Shown here in pieces: positions 1 through 7,885 of a stretch of DNA of 64,000 nt. How positions within the stretch are numbered: position 1 is the stretch's first letter; each line of letters begins with the position of its first letter. The notes beneath the pieces are model-generated. The model saw only the letters and a program-made list of their open reading frames with translations. It did no database searches and was not told where the DNA came from. The stretch covers positions 87,120 through 151,119 of the forward strand of contig JACPTK010000050.1 of NCBI GenBank assembly GCA_016192825.1. Reading direction: 5' to 3'. The stretch comes from Betaproteobacteria bacterium. GTDB lineage: Bacteria; Pseudomonadota; Gammaproteobacteria; Burkholderiales; SG8-41. Made by a program: the position numbers and the translations under genes.

Positions 1-1
1 C

Positions 2-478
2 GAGTCATTCAAATCCGTCGCGGAAGTCGATATCGTTCACGTGCCCTACAAGGGAATCGGGCCGGCGCTGATCGACATGGTCGGCGGGCAGCTCCACCTG
101 GCTTTTGCCAGCACGATTTCGGGAACCCCCCACGTGAAGTCGGGCAGGCTGCGCGCGCTTGCGGTGACGAGGTCCGCGCGCGCCCGCGCGTTTCCCGACC
201 TGCAGTCGGTTTCAGAAGCGGGAGTGCCCGGATTCGAGCTGACAAACTGGTATGGATTGTATGCGCCCGCCGCGACTCCGGCCGCAATCGTTTCGACGCT
301 CCACTGCGAGACGGTGCGTGCGCTCAAAGGCGGCCCGCTGCAGGCGCAGATTACGAAAGGCGGCGCCGAGCCGGCGCCCTCCGCTTCGCCCGCCGAATTC
401 TCCAGGCTGCTTGCCGGGGAAGTGGCGAGGTGGGAGGCCATCATGAAACTGCCCGGCTTTGCGGATAGCCTGCGTTAG
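2..478 (+). CDS. Bug-family solute-binding receptor, C-terminal part
   Basis: This is the 3' part of a gene whose start lies left of the window; the frame is open from base 2 and 158 codons are visible. It carries the block VPYKGIGPALIDMVGGQ, then a run ending SGRLRALAVT, then LQSVSEAGVPGFEL and a C-terminal WEAIMKL helix. These are hallmarks of the Bug (tripartite tricarboxylate transporter TctC-like) periplasmic binding proteins, which capture carboxylates for a TctAB permease. A second Bug gene follows about 100 bases downstream in the same direction. The ligand cannot be deduced from sequence. The family call is secure. Confidence 0.9.
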   Translation, partial: ESFKSVAEVDIVHVPYKGIGPALIDMVGGQLHLAFASTISGTPHVKSGRLRALAVTRSARARAFPDLQSVSEAGVPGFELTNWYGLYAPAATPAAIVSTLHCETVRALKGGPLQAQITKGGAEPAPSASPAEFSRLLAGEVARWEAIMKLPGFADSLR

Positions 479-583
479 GGAAGACCATGGTCATGGCTCG
501 GTTACCGGTGTCGCTGTCGGGGTCTCTGAGGTGTTGTCGCCCGCGCTTCGCGGCGGGGCGTTTTTTTGCGAGGAGAGAAAATC

Positions 584-1555
584 ATGATTAGACGATTTTT
601 TTGCGCTGTTTGGGGCTTGTTGTTTGCAGGCGGACCGGCGCTGGCGCAGGCGCCCGACGCCTATCCCGCCAAACCCGTGCGTGTAATTACAAGCTACTCG
701 ATTGGCGGCGCGACCGACATCGTCGCGCGCCTGGTTGCCAAAATGCTGACGGAAAGCATAGGACGCTCGTTCATCGTGGACAACGTTACCGGCGCAGGAG
801 GTGTGATCGGGGATTCCACGGTGGCCAGGGCGGCGCCGGATGGCTACACATTGCTTGCCACGTCGAGCACGTTTGCGATCAACCCGGCCGTCTATGCCAA
901 GCTCCCGTTCGACACGCTTAAAGCATTTGCCCCGATTTCCCTGGTGGGCCGCGGGCCGTTCATGCTTGTGATTCATCCCTCGGTGCCCGCGAAATCGGTG
1001 AAAGAGCTGGTGGCCCTCGCCAAGGCCAACCCCGGCAAGCTGGATTACGCGTCCGCGGGGCAGGGCACGGCCGTGCATTTGGCGGTGGCGCTGTTCAACA
1101 GCATGGCCGGCGTGACGATGACGCACATCCCCTACAAAGGGTCGGGGCAGGCGTTGATTGACCTGGTCGCCGGCCAGGTGCAGATGACCTTCGCCAGCAT
1201 TTTGTCCAGCCGCGGGCACGTAAAATCCGGTCGGTTGCGCGCGCTGGCGGTGAGCAGCATCCAGCGCTCCACCATCATGCCGGAACTGCCGACGGTCTCG
1301 GAAGCCGGCGTGCCGGGATACCAAGCGGCCAGCTGGTACGCATGGTTTGCTCCTGCCGGCACCCCCCGGCCTATTATCGGGCGGCTCAATGCAGCGATTG
1401 TGAAAGGCGTGAAATCGCCCGAGTTGAGCAACCGATTGTTATCTGGCGGGGCCGAGCCGGTCGGCAGCGCGGCCGAGGAGTTGGGGCGGTTCCTGGCCGA
1501 CGAAATCGCACGTTGGCGCAAGGTAGTGCAGGTGGCGGGAGTCCGCCGCAAATAG
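584..1555 (+). CDS. Bug-family tripartite tricarboxylate transporter substrate-binding protein
   Basis: The product is a 323-residue periplasmic carboxylate receptor. I chose ATG 584 because an AGGAGAG Shine-Dalgarno lies at 571-577; the reading frame also opens at a TTG at 566, which would sit upstream of that site. The N-terminus MIRRFFCAVWGLLF ending ALAQ is a signal peptide. Mature sequence starts YPAKPVRVI, followed by the Bug blocks GGATDIVARL, FIVDNVTGAGG, APDGYTLL, IPYKGSGQALIDL and LPTVSEAGVPGY. No TctA/TctB genes are adjacent, so it must work with a permease encoded elsewhere or act as a signalling receptor. Length is normal for the family. Confidence 0.93.
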   Translation: MIRRFFCAVWGLLFAGGPALAQAPDAYPAKPVRVITSYSIGGATDIVARLVAKMLTESIGRSFIVDNVTGAGGVIGDSTVARAAPDGYTLLATSSTFAINPAVYAKLPFDTLKAFAPISLVGRGPFMLVIHPSVPAKSVKELVALAKANPGKLDYASAGQGTAVHLAVALFNSMAGVTMTHIPYKGSGQALIDLVAGQVQMTFASILSSRGHVKSGRLRALAVSSIQRSTIMPELPTVSEAGVPGYQAASWYAWFAPAGTPRPIIGRLNAAIVKGVKSPELSNRLLSGGAEPVGSAAEELGRFLADEIARWRKVVQVAGVRRK

Positions 1556-1775
1556 GAACATCGCGAGCCGCTCCAATCGGGGGGAAGTTGAGCGTGCGGA
1601 GGTGGAATACGGAAGCGCGGTGATATGAGGATCCACATGATTGAACGAGATTACGCAATTACACTGTCGACTCGCGATTCCATGCGCGGGTGGGCGCGGT
1701 GCCGGCCGTACCGCTGGCATAAAAACCCAACGCGCGACGTGTCGCTTCCTTCGCGGAGCGCGCAACAGGAGGCAC

Positions 1776-3278
1776 ATGAGCACATCCTATGACGTGATCG
1801 TAATAGGAGGCGGCAACGCCGCATTGTGCGCGGCGCTGTCGGCGCGCGAGCAAGGCGCGAGCGTGCTGGTTCTCGAGCGCGCGCCGGAAGCGGCGCGCGG
1901 CGGCAACAGCGCCTACACCGGCGGCGGGTTCCGCATGGTCCACCACGGGGTGGAGACGGTGCGGTCGGTGGTGCCGGATCTCTCCGAGGGCGAGATCGCC
2001 AACACCGATTTCGGCGAGTACACCGCGGAGCAGTACCTCGACGATCTCGGGCGCGTCACGCAGTACTACTGCGATCCCGATCTCGCCGAGACGGTCGTGC
2101 GCCGGAGCACCGAGACCGTGCAGTGGCTGCACGGCCGGGGCGTGCGCTTCGTGCCGCGCTTCGGGCGCTACGCGTTCAAGCACGAGGGCAAGTTCAAGTT
2201 CTTCGGCGGCACCGTGGTCGAAGCGGCGGGCGGCGGGCGCGGGCTCGTCCAGGCGGAATACCAGGCCGCGGAGAAGCACGGCGTCGAGATCCGCTACGGC
2301 GCGCAGGCGATCGCCCTGCTGCGCGGCCGCGAGGGCCTGGAGGGCGTGCGCATACGCGCTCACGGCGTCGAGGAGGACCTGCGCGCGAGCGCCGTGGTGC
2401 TCGCGAGCGGCGGCTTCGAGGCCAATCGCGAATGGCGCACGCGCTACCTCGGCCCGGGCTGGGACATGGCGAAGGTGCGCGGCACGCGCTACAACACCGG
2501 CGACGGCATCCGCATGGCGCTCGATGTCGGCGCCCAGGCCTACGGGCAGTGGTCCGGTTGCCATTCGGTTTCGTGGGAGCGCTACGCGCCGGACTTCGGC
2601 GACCTCGAGCGGCCGATCACCCTGAGCCGCAACGGCTATCCCTTCAGCATCATGGTGAACGCGGAGGGCAGGCGCTTCGTCGACGAGGGCGCGGATTTCC
2701 GCAACTACACCTACGCCAAGTACGGGCGCGCCGTGCTCGAGCAGCCCGGCAGCTACGCCTGGCACGTGTTCGACTCCCAGGTCGAGCACCTGCTGCACGA
2801 GGAGTACCGCTCCAAGGGAACCACCAAGGCGCAGGCGAACACGCTCGAGGAGCTGGTCGCCCGCATGGAAGACGTGCACCCGGGCCGGTTCCTCGAGACG
2901 GTGCGCGAGTTCAACGCGGCGGTGAAGCGCGAGGTCGCGTTCAACCCCAACATCAAGGACGGCAAGTGCACGACGGGGCTTGCCATCAACAAGTCGAACT
3001 GGGCGAGCCCCATCGAGAAGGCGCCGTTCAGTGCCTACGCGGTCACCTGCGGCATCACCTTCACCTTCGGCGGCCTCAAGATCGACACGGCGACCCGCGT
3101 GCTCGACATCGCCGACGCGCCGCTGCCGGGGCTCTACGCCGCGGGCGAGCTGGTCGGCGGGCTCTTCTACTTCAACTACCCGGGCAGCTCGGGCCTGATG
3201 GCGGGGTCGGTGTTCGGGCGCATCGCGGGGCGCGAAGCGGCGGCCCACGCGCGCGGCGGCCAGTCGATGGCGGCCTGA
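1776..3278 (+). CDS. FAD-dependent tricarballylate dehydrogenase-like protein
   Basis: The product is a 500-residue flavoprotein of the fumarate reductase/succinate dehydrogenase superfamily, close in layout to TcuA, which oxidises tricarballylate to cis-aconitate. ATG 1776 is preceded by an AGGAGG site at 1767-1772; the frame is open further upstream, but that extension does not look like a gene start. The N-terminal dinucleotide-binding motif is DVIVIGGGNAALCAALSA, with the acidic strand end LVLERAP. The segment VVLASGGFEAN and the C-terminal block FGGLKIDTATRV then GLYAAGELVGG complete the FAD fold. The next gene starts three bases after its stop, so the two are cotranscribed. Substrate is inferred and other C4-C6 acids are possible. 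Confidence 0.85.
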   Translation: MSTSYDVIVIGGGNAALCAALSAREQGASVLVLERAPEAARGGNSAYTGGGFRMVHHGVETVRSVVPDLSEGEIANTDFGEYTAEQYLDDLGRVTQYYCDPDLAETVVRRSTETVQWLHGRGVRFVPRFGRYAFKHEGKFKFFGGTVVEAAGGGRGLVQAEYQAAEKHGVEIRYGAQAIALLRGREGLEGVRIRAHGVEEDLRASAVVLASGGFEANREWRTRYLGPGWDMAKVRGTRYNTGDGIRMALDVGAQAYGQWSGCHSVSWERYAPDFGDLERPITLSRNGYPFSIMVNAEGRRFVDEGADFRNYTYAKYGRAVLEQPGSYAWHVFDSQVEHLLHEEYRSKGTTKAQANTLEELVARMEDVHPGRFLETVREFNAAVKREVAFNPNIKDGKCTTGLAINKSNWASPIEKAPFSAYAVTCGITFTFGGLKIDTATRVLDIADAPLPGLYAAGELVGGLFYFNYPGSSGLMAGSVFGRIAGREAAAHARGGQSMAA

Positions 3279-3280
3279 CC

Positions 3281-4219
3281 ATGGCGACGACCGAGAAGGC
3301 GACGACCCGGCTGCGCCGGCTGATCCACCGGAAGGAGAAAGTGCTCGTCGTGCTGCATCCGCCGACGGCGACCCACGCGCGCATCATGGAGCAGGCGGGC
3401 TGCGAGGCGGGGTTCGTCGGCACGAGCGGCGTCGTCGGCTCCTACACCGGGCTCGCCGACGTCGGCACGGCGACGATGACCGAGTGCGTGCAGATCGCCG
3501 GGTGGATCGCGCAGAGCGTCCGGTTTCCCATCATCCTCGACGGCGACACCGGGCACGGCGGCATCATGGCGGTGCGGCGCATGATCCGCGAGTGCATCCG
3601 CGCGGGCATCGCCGGCGTGCGCATCGACGACCAGCCGATCGAGGGCAAGCGCCGGACGCAGACCGCGGGCGTGGAAGTGGTGCCGATCGAGCAGGCGATC
3701 GCGCGCTACCGCGCCGCGGTCGGCATGAGGAACGAGCTCGACCCCGATTTCGTGGTGATGGCCCAGTGCTACGCGCGCGACGCCGCGAACAGCGGTCTCG
3801 AGGACTGCATCCGGCGGCTCCAGGCCTACCGCACCGAGGCGGGCGTCGACTGGGTGCAGCTCGAGTCGCCGCACTCCGTCGACGAGATCAAGCAGGCGCG
3901 GGCGGCGGTGGAGGGGCCGTTCTCCTTCATGAAGGGCAAGCTCCCGCGCTTTCTCGGGCTCGACGAGCACCTCGCGCTCGGCGTCAACATCGCCTGGTAT
4001 CCCGGCTTCACGCACCAGGTCATGTGGGCGGCGCTGCACGACTTCATGCAGGACTTCCAGAAGCGCGGCATCGCCGCGTGGGAGGATTTCCAGGCGAGCC
4101 GCAAGGACCGGCCCTATCCACGGCCCGACCCCGGGCCCGAGGGCGAGGGCGGGGAAAAGCAGCGGATGCTGGAAGAGAAGTATCTGTCGCCGGCGTTGCT
4201 GGCCAAGTACAAGAAGTAA
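3281..4219 (+). CDS. isocitrate lyase/phosphoenolpyruvate mutase family protein
   Basis: The product is a 312-residue TIM-barrel enzyme of the ICL/PEPM superfamily, whose members cleave or rearrange C-C or C-P bonds of small 2-oxo or hydroxy acids. The barrel motifs are visible: VGTSGVVGSYTGLADVG near residue 45, FPIILDGDTGHGG near residue 83 (metal-binding Asp pair), GVRIDDQPIEGKR, and VMAQCYARD. It begins three bases after the upstream flavoprotein, an operon arrangement. The TcuA-like/ICL-like pair suggests that a tricarboxylate or hydroxyacid is oxidised and then cleaved. The reaction (lyase, methylisocitrate lyase-like or oxaloacetate hydrolase-like) is not resolved. A heptamer array starts two bases after the stop codon. 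Confidence 0.86.
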   Translation: MATTEKATTRLRRLIHRKEKVLVVLHPPTATHARIMEQAGCEAGFVGTSGVVGSYTGLADVGTATMTECVQIAGWIAQSVRFPIILDGDTGHGGIMAVRRMIRECIRAGIAGVRIDDQPIEGKRRTQTAGVEVVPIEQAIARYRAAVGMRNELDPDFVVMAQCYARDAANSGLEDCIRRLQAYRTEAGVDWVQLESPHSVDEIKQARAAVEGPFSFMKGKLPRFLGLDEHLALGVNIAWYPGFTHQVMWAALHDFMQDFQKRGIAAWEDFQASRKDRPYPRPDPGPEGEGGEKQRMLEEKYLSPALLAKYKK

Positions 4220-4220
4220 C

Positions 4221-4318
4221 GAGCAACGAGCAACGAGAGACGAGCAACGAGCAACGAGAGACGAGCAACGAGCAACGAGAGACGAGCAACGAGCAACGAG
4301 CAACGAGAGACGAGAGAC
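4221..4318 (+). repeat. heptamer tandem array, 14 units of GAGCAAC/GAGAGAC
   Basis: Fourteen uninterrupted 7-base units occupy the whole space between two genes. Two variants alternate in an ordered pattern: GAGCAAC, GAGCAAC, GAGAGAC three times, then three GAGCAAC and two GAGAGAC. The array starts two bases after one stop codon and ends four bases before the next ATG, so it also holds that gene's ribosome-binding region. No complementary arm is seen here. It belongs to the window-wide family of heptamer and octamer arrays. Confidence 0.97.
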
Positions 4319-4322
4319 GAAA

Positions 4323-5441
4323 ATGGCGGGGAATACGGTAACGTTGTTGGGGTGCGGGGACGTCGGTCCGATCCACGAGCCGGTGAACGCCTACGGCGAG
4401 CTGGCGAAGCCGGTACTCGCGGGCGCCGACCTGCGCTTCGCCCAGGTCGAGCGCGTCTATTCCGAGCGCGGGGCGCTGCAGGTCCATTCGGGCGGCGGCC
4501 ACAGCCGGGTCAAGCCCCACATGGCTTCGATCTTCACCGAATGCGGTTTCGACGTCGTATCCGTCGCCAGCAACCACGCGATGGACTGGGGCGGCGATGC
4601 GCTGCTCGACACGATCGAGGTCTTCCAGGGCAGGGGCATCCAGGTCATCGGCGCGGGTCGCAACCTGCAGGAAGCGCGCAGGCCCGCGATCGTCGAGCGC
4701 CACGGCGTGAAAATCGCTTTCCTGGCCTACTGCTCGGTGCTGCAGAAGGGGTACGCGGCCGGGGAGAAGAGCGTGGGGGTCGCGCCGCTGCGGGCGCACA
4801 CCTATTACGAGGCGTTCGATTACCAGGCCGGGGTGCCGCCGCGGGTCGTCACCGTGCCCTACGAGAAGGATCTCGCGGGGATGGTGGAGGACGTCAAGGA
4901 GGCGAAACGCGCCGCGCATATCGTCGTTCTGTCGGTGCACTGGGGTATCCACTTCATTCCGCGCATGATCGCCGACTACCAGGTGACGGTCGCGAAGGCG
5001 GCCTTTCAGGCGGGCGCCGACCTGATCCTGGGCCACCACGCGCACGCGCCAAAAGCGATTGGCGTCTACGGTGACAAAACCTGCTTTTTCAGCCTGAGCA
5101 ATTTCATCATGTCGGCGACCGCCAAGACCCCGGAGAAAGCCGCCGAATTCGAGAAGACCTACGGGGTCGTTCTTGATCCGGACTACCCGCACCTCGCCTA
5201 CGGAGCGGACGGCAAGCGCAGCCTGATCGCCAAGGCAGTGCTGACGCGAGACGGCGTGTCGCGCGTATCCTTTCTGCCGGTGCTGATCGACAAGCGGATG
5301 AGGCCCGAGGTGCTGCGGAAAGGCGACGCGCGATTTGACGACGCCGTTCGCTTTATGGAATGGGTCTCGGAAGACTTCGACCATCGATTCTCGGTGGAGG
5401 GCGATGAAGTCGTTATCGTTGCCGATAAAAGGAACCCGTGA
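4323..5441 (+). CDS. CapA family protein (metallophosphoesterase-like fold)
   Basis: The product is 372 residues with the CapA/poly-gamma-glutamate-synthesis domain, a calcineurin-like metallophosphoesterase fold. Metal-site motifs are GCGDVGPIHEP at the N-terminus, SNHAMDWGGDALLDT near residue 80, SVHWGIHF near residue 203 and GHHAHAPKAIGVYG near residue 238. No signal peptide or membrane anchor is apparent, so a cytoplasmic site is likely. Neighbours are carboxylate-metabolism genes and Bug receptors, not capsule genes, so a capsule role is doubtful. A paralogue of nearly the same length lies at 9360-10484. The domain call is firm; the reaction is unknown. Confidence 0.85.
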   Translation: MAGNTVTLLGCGDVGPIHEPVNAYGELAKPVLAGADLRFAQVERVYSERGALQVHSGGGHSRVKPHMASIFTECGFDVVSVASNHAMDWGGDALLDTIEVFQGRGIQVIGAGRNLQEARRPAIVERHGVKIAFLAYCSVLQKGYAAGEKSVGVAPLRAHTYYEAFDYQAGVPPRVVTVPYEKDLAGMVEDVKEAKRAAHIVVLSVHWGIHFIPRMIADYQVTVAKAAFQAGADLILGHHAHAPKAIGVYGDKTCFFSLSNFIMSATAKTPEKAAEFEKTYGVVLDPDYPHLAYGADGKRSLIAKAVLTRDGVSRVSFLPVLIDKRMRPEVLRKGDARFDDAVRFMEWVSEDFDHRFSVEGDEVVIVADKRNP

Positions 5442-5487
5442 CAATGTTTACGTTAATACTCGTCAGTTTCTGAACAGGAGCATGGAA

Positions 5488-6465
5488 ATGATCAGGGCAA
5501 TGGCTGCTGTTGTTTTGGTTCTTTTCGTTGCAATGTCAGCTTTTGCGCAGCCTAGGACGGCAGCAGGTCCGGGTGGCTATCCAACACGGCCGATTCGCGT
5601 GTTGGTTGGCGCGCCAGCTGGAAGCGGCAGCGATTTGATGACGCGTGTGGTGTCGGGAAGACTCAGCGAACGACTGGGCCAATCGATCGTTGTGGATAAT
5701 CGGCCGGGAGCGGCCGGAGCGATTTCACTCCAGCTTGTCAAGCAAGCCACACCGGATGGTTATACCGTTTCCACATTGGCTGCGCAAAGCGTCACCGCAA
5801 TGCTGCTTGGTACGGTGTCGATCAATCTTCAGAAAGACGTGACGCCAGTTGTGCTGATGATCAGGCAACCCTATCTCATGGTGGCAACGCCCTCGCTACC
5901 AGCGAACTCTGTCAAGGAGCTGATTTTGCTGGCAAGGAAAAAGCCACTGGTTTACGCATCAAGCGGCACCGGTACGATCGTGCATCTCGGCATGGAGCTC
6001 TTCAAATCCATGGCGGGGATTGACATGACGCACATACCGTACAAGGGCAGTGGTCTATCGATGATAGATGTCATGAGCGGCCGAGTGCAGCTTGCTATCA
6101 CCAACACGCTCACAGCGACACCACTGGTGCGCAGCGGCAGACTGAAAGCATTGGCTGTTACCAGCCCGCAGCGTTTGCGAGTCATGCCGGAATTGCCTAC
6201 GGTGGCTGAATCGGGCGTTGCGGGCTATGAGTTGCGCAGCTGGTATGGCTTGCTGGTTCCCAATGGGACACCGGGCTCGTTGATTGCGTTTTTGAACCGT
6301 GAAGTGAGCGGCGTCATGAACCTGGCGCCAGTGAAAAACAGGCTGGCTGCCGACGGGGCGGAAGCGGCTGAGGCCAACACACCTGCACAATTTCGCGGTG
6401 TGATTTCAGCGGAAATCGCTCAGTGGGGGAAGATCATAGAAAAACTGGGAATCGGGAAGAAGTAA
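5488..6465 (+). CDS. Bug-family substrate-binding protein
   Basis: The product is a 325-residue periplasmic receptor with signal peptide MIRAMAAVVLVLFVAMSAFA. ATG 5488 is seven bases after AGGAG at 5476-5480; ATG 5482 is in frame but sits one base from that site. Bug motifs are YPTRPIRVLVGAPAGSGSD, VVDNRPGAAG, TPDGYTV, IPYKGSGLSMIDVMSG and LPTVAESGVAGYEL. Its base composition is visibly less GC-rich than the genes on either side, with many T- and A-ending codons, which suggests a different recent history. The ligand is unknown. Confidence 0.92.
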   Translation: MIRAMAAVVLVLFVAMSAFAQPRTAAGPGGYPTRPIRVLVGAPAGSGSDLMTRVVSGRLSERLGQSIVVDNRPGAAGAISLQLVKQATPDGYTVSTLAAQSVTAMLLGTVSINLQKDVTPVVLMIRQPYLMVATPSLPANSVKELILLARKKPLVYASSGTGTIVHLGMELFKSMAGIDMTHIPYKGSGLSMIDVMSGRVQLAITNTLTATPLVRSGRLKALAVTSPQRLRVMPELPTVAESGVAGYELRSWYGLLVPNGTPGSLIAFLNREVSGVMNLAPVKNRLAADGAEAAEANTPAQFRGVISAEIAQWGKIIEKLGIGKK

Positions 6466-6848
6466 GCGGTGTGGGTTAAGCGAAAGTCGGCGCGGGAGCG
6501 GCCGGATTAACGCCGCGCGCTTGGTCGGTAGCGATGTCTTATCCTGCAGGAAGATCCTCAATACGAATGAGTTGACGAATATGGAAATATTGCCGACTGT
6601 CGTTTCGACGCGGTGCAGCGCGAACTCGCTCATTCTGTTCGCTGGAAAGCCGTGACGCGAGCGCCAGAAGTTGTGCGGCGTTTTTGCTGAGGCCGGTATC
6701 AGGATGCGCTACGATGGTGATGTGGAGATGGTGTGGGATTCTTGGCGGGCTTCGATTGGCGATTATTGGGGGCGGTGATGAAGTGTACGTCAAGCGCTTG
6801 AATGACCGCAGTCGCGGACAAACGCCAATTGGGCGGTTTGGAGAGGAG
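6466..6848. other. non-coding gap between two Bug genes
   Basis: About 380 bases contain no reading frame with recognisable protein features on either strand and no RNA gene that I can see. The composition is mixed and the right end carries the GAGAGGAG ribosome-binding region of the next gene. It may hold the promoter of that receptor gene, but no clear -10/-35 pair was identified. Confidence 0.5.
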
Positions 6849-7847
6849 ATGACAGTGAAGCTAGTTAATGGCATGACGGCGATGGTTTGCCTGGCCTGCT
6901 TTGCCGCAACGGCGCATGCGCAGCAGAAGACGGAGCGGCCGCTTGGCTACCCCGTCAAGCCCGTTCGCATTCTCGTCGGCTCTTCGCCGGGCGGCGGCGT
7001 GGACACGATCACGCGCGGCGTGGCGCTGAAGCTCTCCGAGCGCTGGGGGCAATCCTTCCTCGTCGAGAACCGCACCGGCGGCGGGGGCACGATCGCGGTG
7101 ACGCTGCTCGCGCAGGCGGCGCCGGACGGCTACACGCTCTACGGCGGCGGCAGCCAGGTGGTGACGGCGACGCCGCTGAAGAAGGTGCCCTTCGACACGC
7201 GCGTCGTGCTGGCGCCGGTCGCCCAGATGACGTCGTCGTGGTATTTCCTCCTGGCGCACCCGTCGCTGCCGGTGAAATCGGTGAAGGACCTCGTCGCGCT
7301 GGCGAAGCGGCGGCCCGGCACGCTGAATTACGGCTCGGCCGGCGCGGGCTCCGCCTCGCACCTCGGCGGGGAGCTCTTCAAGTTCCGTACCGGCACCGAC
7401 ATGCAGCACATCCCCTACAAGGGCAACGGCCAGGCGCTGATCGACCTCATCAGCGGCCAGATCGAGACGATGTTCACGAGCACGATCTCCGGCTCGCCGC
7501 ACGTGAAGAGCGGGAAGGCGCGCACCGTCGCGGTGACGGCGTTGAAGCGCCTCGGCGCCTACCCCGACGTGCCGACCGTTTCCGAGTCCGGCGTGCCGGA
7601 CTTCGAGCTCGAGAACATGTACGGCATCTATGCCCCTGCCGGCGTGCCGACAACCATCCTCAACGCCCTCAGCCTCGAGATCGGCCGCATCATCAATGCG
7701 CCGGAGATGGAGCGGCGCATCGCCGCGGACGGCGCGGAAGCGGCGCCGCCCGCATCGCCGGCCGCGTTCAAGCAGCGCTTCGCCGACGAGATCGCGATGT
7801 GGGAGAAGTTCATCCGGACGTCGGGCGTCCAGATCGAGTTGCGTTGA
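6849..7847 (+). CDS. Bug-family substrate-binding protein
   Basis: The product is a 332-residue periplasmic receptor. The signal peptide runs to about AATAHAQ. Family blocks are YPVKPVRILVGSSPGGGVD, FLVENRTGGGGT, APDGYTLYGG, IPYKGNGQALIDLISGQ and VPTVSESGVPDFEL. AGGAG at 6844-6848 directly abuts ATG 6849, so the in-frame GTG at 6855, with a 6-base spacer, is a credible alternative start. A MmgE/PrpD gene follows 38 bases downstream and is probably cotranscribed, which suggests that the receptor's ligand feeds that enzyme. The ligand itself is not known. Confidence 0.92.
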   Translation: MTVKLVNGMTAMVCLACFAATAHAQQKTERPLGYPVKPVRILVGSSPGGGVDTITRGVALKLSERWGQSFLVENRTGGGGTIAVTLLAQAAPDGYTLYGGGSQVVTATPLKKVPFDTRVVLAPVAQMTSSWYFLLAHPSLPVKSVKDLVALAKRRPGTLNYGSAGAGSASHLGGELFKFRTGTDMQHIPYKGNGQALIDLISGQIETMFTSTISGSPHVKSGKARTVAVTALKRLGAYPDVPTVSESGVPDFELENMYGIYAPAGVPTTILNALSLEIGRIINAPEMERRIAADGAEAAPPASPAAFKQRFADEIAMWEKFIRTSGVQIELR

Positions 7848-7885
7848 GGCGGCGCGAGGAAGAACGGGCGAGGCGGAGCGAGGCG

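Noticed and set aside
1826..3280. Long Arg-rich plus-strand frame overlapping the flavoprotein gene
   Set aside because: Only its 3' part, from ATG 3281, matches a protein family. The upstream part is an out-of-frame shadow of the flavoprotein.
4221..4318. Heptamer array as a CRISPR array
   Set aside because: Units are 7 bases without spacers, and no cas genes are in the window.
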